A program made the translations under genes and the position numbers. Below are positions 58,661-64,000 of a DNA stretch of 64,000 bases, piece after piece. The stretch is from assembly GCF_045862395.1 (NCBI RefSeq), contig NZ_AP023087.1, forward strand, positions 2,480,001-2,544,000, given 5' to 3'. Below the pieces are notes generated by a model that saw nothing but the letters and a program-made list of their open reading frames with translations, was not told the origin of the DNA and searched no databases. Position 1 is the stretch's first letter. Every line of letters begins with the position of its first letter. This DNA is from Marinicellulosiphila megalodicopiae. Its GTDB lineage: Bacteria; Pseudomonadota; Gammaproteobacteria; Pseudomonadales; Natronospirillaceae.

Positions 58661-60301
58661 TTACATCATTCCGCCCATACCAGGCATATCCATACCATTT
58701 GTACCCGCATTATTAGCATCACTCTCATCAGTTAACTCAGTAATCATAACTTCTGTAGTAATCATCAAACCAGCAACCGAAGCAGCCGCTTGTAATGCCG
58801 AACGTGTTACTTTTGCAGGATCCAAAATACCCTCTTCAATCATATCCACGTATGTGTCATTACCTGCATTATAACCATAGTTTGCAGTACCTGCTTTCAC
58901 TTTATCAACAACAACCGCAGGCTCGCCACCAGCATTTGATACGATTTGACGCAACGGTGCCTCCAAAGCTCGTAACGTTAAAGCAATACCTACATCTTGA
59001 TCTTCGTTAGCGCCTTTAGCAGTCACGCCAGCTGCTGCTCTAACTAACGCAACACCACCACCTGGTAATACACCCTCTTCTACTGCTGCTCGTGTCGCAT
59101 TTAAAGCATCATCAACACGGGCTTTTTTCTCTTTCATTTCAACTTCTGTCGCTGCCCCAATTTTAATTACTGCCACGCCACCTGCTAATTTTGCAACGCG
59201 CTCTTGTAATTTCTCTTGATCATACTCGGATTCTGATTGAGCGATTTCAGTTTGGATTTGAGAAACACGAGCTTGAATATTTTCAGCAACACCCGCACCA
59301 TCAACAATCGTTGTTGTTTCTTTTGTTAAAGTTGCACGCTTAGCAGAACCTAAATTTTCAATGGTTGCTGTTTCTAAAGACATACCAATCTCTTCAGAAA
59401 TTACAGTTGCACCTGTTAAAATTGCGATATCTTGTAGCATTGCTTTACGACGATCACCAAAACCAGGCGCCTTGACAGCACATACCTTTACAACGCCGCG
59501 CATATTATTCACAACCAATGTAGCTAAGGCTTCACCATCTACATCTTCAGCGATAATCAGCAATGGACGACCCGCTTTAGCCACTGCTTCTAATACAGGC
59601 ACTAATTCGCGAATTTGAGAGATTTTTTTATCAACGAGTAATACTAATGGGTTTTCCATATCCGCTGACATCGTTTCTTGATTATTAATGAAATATGGGG
59701 ACAAATATCCGCGATCAAATTCCATACCTTCAACGATTTCTAGCTCATCTTCAAAACCTGAACCTTCTTCAACTGTGATCACCCCTTCTTTACCCACTTT
59801 TTCCATAGCTTCTGCAATGATGTTACCTACAGAAGTATCAGAGTTAGCAGAGATTGTAGCTACTTGAGCAATCGCTTTAGTATCAGTACAAGGCTGAGCT
59901 AATGCTTGTAATTGTTTCACAACATCACTAACCGCTGCATCAATACCGCGCTTTAAATCCATTGGATTCATGCCAGCAGCAACGGATTTTAAACCTTCAT
60001 TTACAAATGCTTGAGCCAAAACTGTTGCTGTTGTTGTACCATCACCCGCATTATCATTTGCTTGTGATGCCACTTCTTTAACCATTTGCGCACCCATGTT
60101 TTCGAATTTATCTTTTAATTCGATTTCATTTGCTACAGATACACCATCTTTTGTCACTGTTGGTGCACCAAAAGATTTATCTAATACTACATTACGACCT
60201 TTTGGCCCTAATGTTACTTTAACTGCATCGGCTAATAAATTTACACCACGAGCCATCTTTGCGCGTGCGCTATCACCAAATAATACGTCTTTTGCCGCCA
60301 T
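58661..60301 (-). CDS. groL: 60 kDa chaperonin GroEL
   Basis: This 546-aa protein has the canonical start MAAKDVLFGDSARAKMARGVNLLADAVKVTLGPKGRNVVLDK and the ATPase block NDNAGDGTTTATVLAQAF. VEEGVLPGGGVAL follows, and the GGM-type tail ends GMDMPGMGGMM. It forms the double-ring folding chamber with GroES in the cytoplasm. It is the second gene of groES-groEL, 39 bases after groES, and heat-controlled by the sigma-32 promoter ahead of groES. An essential single copy is expected. Confidence 0.98.
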   Translation of the reverse strand: MAAKDVLFGDSARAKMARGVNLLADAVKVTLGPKGRNVVLDKSFGAPTVTKDGVSVANEIELKDKFENMGAQMVKEVASQANDNAGDGTTTATVLAQAFVNEGLKSVAAGMNPMDLKRGIDAAVSDVVKQLQALAQPCTDTKAIAQVATISANSDTSVGNIIAEAMEKVGKEGVITVEEGSGFEDELEIVEGMEFDRGYLSPYFINNQETMSADMENPLVLLVDKKISQIRELVPVLEAVAKAGRPLLIIAEDVDGEALATLVVNNMRGVVKVCAVKAPGFGDRRKAMLQDIAILTGATVISEEIGMSLETATIENLGSAKRATLTKETTTIVDGAGVAENIQARVSQIQTEIAQSESEYDQEKLQERVAKLAGGVAVIKIGAATEVEMKEKKARVDDALNATRAAVEEGVLPGGGVALVRAAAGVTAKGANEDQDVGIALTLRALEAPLRQIVSNAGGEPAVVVDKVKAGTANYGYNAGNDTYVDMIEEGILDPAKVTRSALQAAASVAGLMITTEVMITELTDESDANNAGTNGMDMPGMGGMM

Positions 60302-60340
60302 TTAAATTTCCTACCTTAAAATTATGTGATTAATAGTTAA

Positions 60341-60628
60341 TTATGCAATTACTGCAAAAATGTCAGATTCATTTAAAATCAATAAATCTTCGCCTTCATG
60401 TTTTATCACGTTACCAGCGTATTCAGCGAAGACAACTTTGTCCCCTACTTTTACTGATAATTCACGCACTTCACCGGATTCCAAAGTAAAACCTGGACCA
60501 ACTGCTACGATCACACCTTGAGTGGGTTTTTCTTTTGCAGAACCAGGCAATACAATACCACCAGCTGTTGTTGTTTCTTCTTCTTGTTTGCGGATAATAA
60601 CACGCGCATGTAAAGGACGAATATTCAT
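60341..60628 (-). CDS. groES: 10 kDa co-chaperonin GroES
   Basis: This 95-aa protein is MNIRPLHARVIIRKQEEETTTAGGIVLPGSAKEKPTQG, with the mobile loop (about 16-32). GDKVVFAEYAGN and a C-terminal beta strand follow. It caps GroEL. GGAG lies 6 bases before the ATG. A sigma-32 promoter is about 80 bases upstream, and fxsA is upstream in the same direction. Confidence 0.98.
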   Translation of the reverse strand: MNIRPLHARVIIRKQEEETTTAGGIVLPGSAKEKPTQGVIVAVGPGFTLESGEVRELSVKVGDKVVFAEYAGNVIKHEGEDLLILNESDIFAVIA

Positions 60629-60707
60629 CTATATTTTCTCCAAAAGTTAAAATAAACAGCGATCGACTATTTTTTTGATTTTGATAGTTTCAACCGCTTC
60701 GCGCTGT

Positions 60708-60736
60708 TTAATGGGGATGAGCAATAATAATTTCAA
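60708..60736 (-). promoter_or_regulatory. Sigma-32 heat-shock promoter of groES-groEL
   Basis: On the minus strand, TTGAAA (60731-60736) is followed after 14 bases by CCCCATTAA (60708-60716). This is a close match to the sigma-32 consensus CTTGAA N13-15 CCCCAT. Transcription would begin about 70 bases before the groES ATG. No CIRCE element is seen. Confidence 0.88.
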
Positions 60737-60751
60737 CAAATAAATTTATAT

Positions 60752-61216
60752 TTATTTAGAATCATCGTTTAAATGTGATTTTCTTGGCACTTCTTCGTAA
60801 AACTCGCCCTCTACGACATCTTCCTCAGGTTCATTTTGAGGTCTAAATCCAGAAAATGGCATATTAAACTTAGGTGCATATCCTTTAGCGACTAACCACT
60901 GCCTAATAAAAGGAATAAGCAGCATTACGCCCACCACATCAGTTAATAATCCAGGCACCAATAACATTAATCCACAAATTAACATCCAAATCCCTTCAGC
61001 AACGACTTCTTGTGGATTTCTCCCAGCCTGAATCGCTTGTTGCAACTTAAACATTTGTCGCTTAGTTTGTCCTGCTAAAATATTCAATCCAACAATTGCA
61101 GTACCAATAGCAAGCCCAATCGTCCCTAAAACACCTACGACTTCGGCCACAGCTACCAATGTATATAATTCAATGACCACCAATGCAATTAATGCAAAAA
61201 TAAAAAAACGAAACAT
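60752..61216 (-). CDS. fxsA: FxsA family membrane protein
   Basis: This 154-aa protein has four hydrophobic segments and the FxsA pattern: FALIALVVIELYTLVAVAEVVGVLGTIGLAIGTAIVGLNI, then AEGIWMLICGLMLLVPGLLTDVVGVMLLIPFIRQWL. An acidic tail ends EEDVVEGEFYEEVP. In E. coli, FxsA overproduction relieves exclusion of phage T7 by the F plasmid. The position next to groES is conserved in many gammaproteobacteria. Confidence 0.92.
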   Translation of the reverse strand: MFRFFIFALIALVVIELYTLVAVAEVVGVLGTIGLAIGTAIVGLNILAGQTKRQMFKLQQAIQAGRNPQEVVAEGIWMLICGLMLLVPGLLTDVVGVMLLIPFIRQWLVAKGYAPKFNMPFSGFRPQNEPEEDVVEGEFYEEVPRKSHLNDDSK

Positions 61217-61323
61217 ACAAACTCAATTATTATAAATGAACACGTTATATAAAGTCCTTTGAATTAAATTCAAGCAACATTTGTATTTTGATGACCTTCG
61301 TCCAATATAGAAATTGTTTATTG

Positions 61324-61353
61324 TGGACAACTTAGCTCACAAAAAGATATAAT
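61324..61353 (+). promoter_or_regulatory. Sigma-70 promoter of carAB
   Basis: TGGACA (61324-61329) and a perfect TATAAT (61348-61353) are 18 bases apart. The start would be near 61360, leaving a leader of about 124 bases before the carA TTG. The leader holds the hairpin of the next entry. Confidence 0.7.
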
Positions 61354-61425
61354 TCGGCAAATTTTGTGACTAGAAATACGCTAGTGCAACAACCGAACGA
61401 TAACCAAACGACAACCATACTTCTA

Positions 61426-61459
61426 AGCGGATTGAAGTTCACTTCATTCCGCTTTTTTT
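61426..61459 (+). terminator. Attenuator-like terminator in the carA leader
   Basis: AGCGGATTGAAG (61426-61437) pairs with CTTCATTCCGCT (61442-61453), 11 of 12 positions with one T-T mismatch, around a TTCA loop. Seven T follow. No rightward gene lies upstream of it, so it sits between the carA promoter and carA start and could act as a transcription attenuator. Confidence 0.8.
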
Positions 61460-61483
61460 CGAGTTTATAAAGAGGACACAGCA

Positions 61484-62611
61484 TTGAGCACGCCCGCCAT
61501 TCTAGCGCTTGCCGACGGTAGCATTTTTCACGGCATCGCTATCGGAGCCGAAGGTATTTCAACTGGTGAAGTGGTTTTTAACACTTCTATGACTGGTTAC
61601 CAAGAAATCCTAACTGACCCATCTTACGCTGAACAGATTATCACTTTAACGTACCCGCACATCGGTAATACAGGTGTTAACAAAGAAGACGAAGAGTCTC
61701 GCAGCGTTTTCGCAAAAGGTTTAGTCATCCGTGACCTACCATTACTTGCTAGCAACTTTCGCAGCGAACAATCATTAGATGAATATTTGAAAGACAACAA
61801 TGTTGTTTCAATTGCCGATATTGACACTCGACGATTGACTCGAATATTACGAGAAAAAGGCGCACAAGGCGGCTGCATTGTAACTGGCGAAGCTGATGTA
61901 GAAAAAGCATTAGAACTTGCTAAGAATTACAAAGGCCTTAAAGGTCTGGATTTAGCAAAAGAAGTAACCACACCTGACACATACACTTTTAACGAAGGTG
62001 TTTGGAAGTTAGGCGAAGGTCACAGCGTTAAAACTGACGAAGAACTTCCTTATCACGTAGTTGCTTATGATTTTGGTGCAAAAACCAACATATTACGCAT
62101 GTTAGTTGAACGTGGATGCAAATTAACGGTTGTTCCTGCTAAAACCGCGGCTGCCGATGTTTTAGCAATGAATCCAGACGGCATATTTTTATCAAATGGC
62201 CCAGGCGATCCAGAGCCTTGTGACTATGCAATTGAAGCAACCAAAGCATTCTTAAAAACGGATTTACCGATATTTGGTATTTGCTTAGGACACCAAATTT
62301 TATCCATTGCTGGCGGAGCCAAAACTGAAAAAATGAAATTTGGCCATCACGGTGCCAACCACCCTGTTGAAGAAATTGAATCCAACACCGTTATGATTAC
62401 CAGTCAAAACCACGGCTTTGCTGTTGATGAAAAGTCATTACCAAGCAACATCAAAATGACTCATAAATCATTATTTGACGGATCACTTCAAGGCATTCAT
62501 TTTATCGACAAACCAGCATTTAGTTTCCAAGGTCACCCTGAAGCTAGCCCTGGCCCGCATGATTGCGCACATTTATTTGATCACTTTATTGATTTAATCA
62601 AACAACGTTAA
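61484..62611 (+). CDS. carA: Carbamoyl-phosphate synthase small (glutaminase) subunit
   Basis: This 375-aa protein has an N-terminal domain (MSTPAILALADGSIFHGIAIGAEGISTGEVVFNTSMTGYQEILTDPSYA). The class I glutamine amidotransferase domain follows, with the nucleophile Cys in FGICLGHQ, and the His-Glu pair in QGHPEASPG. It supplies ammonia to CarB for arginine and pyrimidine synthesis. The start codon is TTG with GAGGA about 8 bases upstream; TTG is also used by E. coli carA, so this is credible. It is cotranscribed with carB after 58 bases. Confidence 0.97.
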   Translation: MSTPAILALADGSIFHGIAIGAEGISTGEVVFNTSMTGYQEILTDPSYAEQIITLTYPHIGNTGVNKEDEESRSVFAKGLVIRDLPLLASNFRSEQSLDEYLKDNNVVSIADIDTRRLTRILREKGAQGGCIVTGEADVEKALELAKNYKGLKGLDLAKEVTTPDTYTFNEGVWKLGEGHSVKTDEELPYHVVAYDFGAKTNILRMLVERGCKLTVVPAKTAAADVLAMNPDGIFLSNGPGDPEPCDYAIEATKAFLKTDLPIFGICLGHQILSIAGGAKTEKMKFGHHGANHPVEEIESNTVMITSQNHGFAVDEKSLPSNIKMTHKSLFDGSLQGIHFIDKPAFSFQGHPEASPGPHDCAHLFDHFIDLIKQR

Positions 62612-62616
62612 TTTTC

Positions 62617-62638
62617 ACAGGGCAATGCATCGCCCTGT
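62617..62638 (+). other. Hairpin between carA and carB
   Basis: ACAGGGC and GCCCTGT pair around eight bases. No T tract follows, so it is not a terminator; it may stabilise the mRNA or affect carB translation. Confidence 0.4.
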
Positions 62639-62669
62639 TGCGTCAACACAGTAAGTTGGAAGACAAACC

Positions 62670-64000
62670 ATGCCAAAAAGACAAGACCTCAAAAGTATTT
62701 TAATCTTAGGTGCTGGACCAATCGTAATTGGCCAGGCCTGTGAATTTGATTACTCAGGCGCTCAAGCCTGTAAAGCCTTACGCGAAGAAGGCTATCGAGT
62801 AATTTTAGTAAACTCAAACCCAGCTACGATCATGACCGATCCTGCTATGGCGGATGCAACCTACATTGAACCAATCACTTGGCAAGTTGTAGAAAAAATC
62901 ATCGAAAAAGAAAAGCCTGATGCAGTATTACCAACAATGGGTGGCCAAACGGCACTTAATTGTGCATTAGATTTAGAAAAACACGGCGTACTAGAAAAGC
63001 ACGGCGTTGAAATGATCGGTGCCAATGCCGACACAATCGATAAAGCAGAAGACAGAGACCGTTTTGACAAAGCTATGAAGGCAATCGGCCTTGAATGCCC
63101 GCGTTCTGGCATTGCTCATACAATGGAAGAAGCGTGGAAAATTCAAAAAGAATTAGGCTTCCCTTCTATTATTCGACCGTCATTTACAATGGGCGGCACC
63201 GGTGGCGGCATCGCTTATAATAAAGAAGAGTTTGAAGAAATCTGTTTACGCGGACTTGACCTTTCTCCTACTAGCGAATTATTGATTGATGAATCATTAA
63301 TCGGCTGGAAAGAATACGAAATGGAAGTGGTTCGTGACAAAGCGGACAACTGCATCATTGTTTGTGCGATTGAAAACTTTGACGCAATGGGCGTTCATAC
63401 AGGTGACTCGATCACCGTTGCCCCTGCTCAAACATTAACTGACAAAGAATACCAAATCATGCGAAATGCATCTTTGGCTGTTTTACGTGAAATTGGTGTT
63501 GAAACAGGTGGATCAAACGTACAGTTTGGTATTAACCCTGAAGATGGTCGTATGGTCATCATTGAGATGAATCCACGTGTATCACGCTCATCTGCATTGG
63601 CATCAAAAGCAACAGGTTTCCCTATTGCTAAAATCGCTGCAAAATTAGCAGTAGGTTTCACATTAGACGAATTGCAAAACGACATCACTGGCGGTCGTAC
63701 TCCAGCGTCGTTTGAACCAAGCATCGATTACGTTGTGACTAAAATTCCACGTTTTGCTTTTGAAAAATTCCCTCAAGCAAACGATCGCTTAACCACTCAA
63801 ATGAAGTCGGTTGGCGAAGTCATGAGCATCGGTCGCTCATTCCAAGAATCTATGCAAAAAGCATTACGCGGACTTGAAGTTGGCGCAATGGGTTTTGATC
63901 CGATCTTAGATTTAACCGACCCAGATTCTAAAAACATATTATTGCGTGAATTAAAAGAGCCTGGACCTGAGCGTATATGGTACATTGCCGATGCATTTCG
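62670..64000 (+). CDS. carB: Carbamoyl-phosphate synthase large subunit (partial, runs off right edge)
   Basis: The frame is open from ATG 62670 to the window end, about 443 codons of an expected roughly 1070. It starts MPKRQDLKSILILGAGPIVIGQACEFDYSG, the standard CarB N-terminus. The first ATP-grasp domain follows with PSFTMGGTGGGIAYN and EMNPRVSRSSALASKATGFPIAK. The window ends in the linker to the oligomerisation domain (ERIWYIADAF). CarB makes carbamoyl phosphate from ammonia, bicarbonate and two ATP. It has a close spacing to carA and shares its promoter. Confidence 0.97.
   Translation, partial: MPKRQDLKSILILGAGPIVIGQACEFDYSGAQACKALREEGYRVILVNSNPATIMTDPAMADATYIEPITWQVVEKIIEKEKPDAVLPTMGGQTALNCALDLEKHGVLEKHGVEMIGANADTIDKAEDRDRFDKAMKAIGLECPRSGIAHTMEEAWKIQKELGFPSIIRPSFTMGGTGGGIAYNKEEFEEICLRGLDLSPTSELLIDESLIGWKEYEMEVVRDKADNCIIVCAIENFDAMGVHTGDSITVAPAQTLTDKEYQIMRNASLAVLREIGVETGGSNVQFGINPEDGRMVIIEMNPRVSRSSALASKATGFPIAKIAAKLAVGFTLDELQNDITGGRTPASFEPSIDYVVTKIPRFAFEKFPQANDRLTTQMKSVGEVMSIGRSFQESMQKALRGLEVGAMGFDPILDLTDPDSKNILLRELKEPGPERIWYIADAF

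Noticed and set aside
59361..59618. Plus-strand frames within groEL and gspD
   Set aside because: These are antisense shadows of strongly conserved genes.
61366..61470. 34-codon leader peptide of carA starting at GTG
   Set aside because: The frame is real and spans the hairpin, but it has no ribosome site and would start about 6 bases after the predicted transcription start. It is kept only as a remark in the attenuator finding.

Overview
The window is about 64 kb of AT-rich chromosomal DNA from a gammaproteobacterium. Typical gammaproteobacterial neighbourhoods are present: rpmF-yceD divergent from yceF, fxsA-groES-groEL, carA with a TTG start followed by carB, an early ProQ, a class III glutamine synthetase behind a sigma-54 promoter, and GspC/D/N. 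An Oceanospirillales-like or related marine lineage is plausible, but this is inference from gene content. No rRNA, tRNA or CRISPR array was recognised.

Positions 1-15300 form one leftward accessory block, a type VI secretion (T6SS) effector-delivery island. In transcription order it holds: an effector gene split into two overlapping frames (N-terminal domain, then a membrane-segment part), a free-standing AHH nuclease-like toxin ORF, two tandem paralogous immunity-like genes, a long VgrG spike, a DUF2169 adaptor, two pentapeptide-repeat proteins (315 and 703 aa), a DUF3540 protein, a DUF4150 PAAR-like tip, a transglutaminase-like protein, and a second effector that runs off the left edge just after its AHH motif. 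The two effectors share an N-terminal domain. No T6SS sheath, baseplate or membrane-complex genes are in the window, so the machine itself must be encoded elsewhere.

Positions 15686-40300 are mostly housekeeping: a MalY-type aminotransferase, rpmF-yceD / yceF, a YajG-like lipoprotein, a HAD phosphatase and glmU; an orphan amino-acid-binding lipoprotein next to a 7TM-DISM hybrid sensor kinase; a complete IS1595-family insertion with perfect 8-bp target duplications; PAP2 phosphatase with recJ; an EgtD-like methyltransferase; tatD; a DnaT-like/lambda-P-like replication pair with a 110-bp out-of-frame overlap; galU; an Atm1-type ABC exporter; and truC.

Positions 40400-64000 hold a CorC/HlyC-type membrane protein, glnN, an Atg22-like MFS transporter, an Orn/Lys/Arg decarboxylase, a retropepsin-like protein with VanZ, psd, proQ, a GloB-like metallohydrolase with an altered metal motif, rnhA, gspN-gspC-gspD separated from the rest of the type II secretion genes, groESL with a clear sigma-32 promoter, fxsA, and carAB. 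carA is preceded by a promoter and then a terminator-like hairpin, which suggests attenuation. carB runs off the right edge.

Coordinates of starts were moved from the longest open frame where a Shine-Dalgarno sequence, signal peptide or family alignment favoured a later codon; this is stated in each entry.
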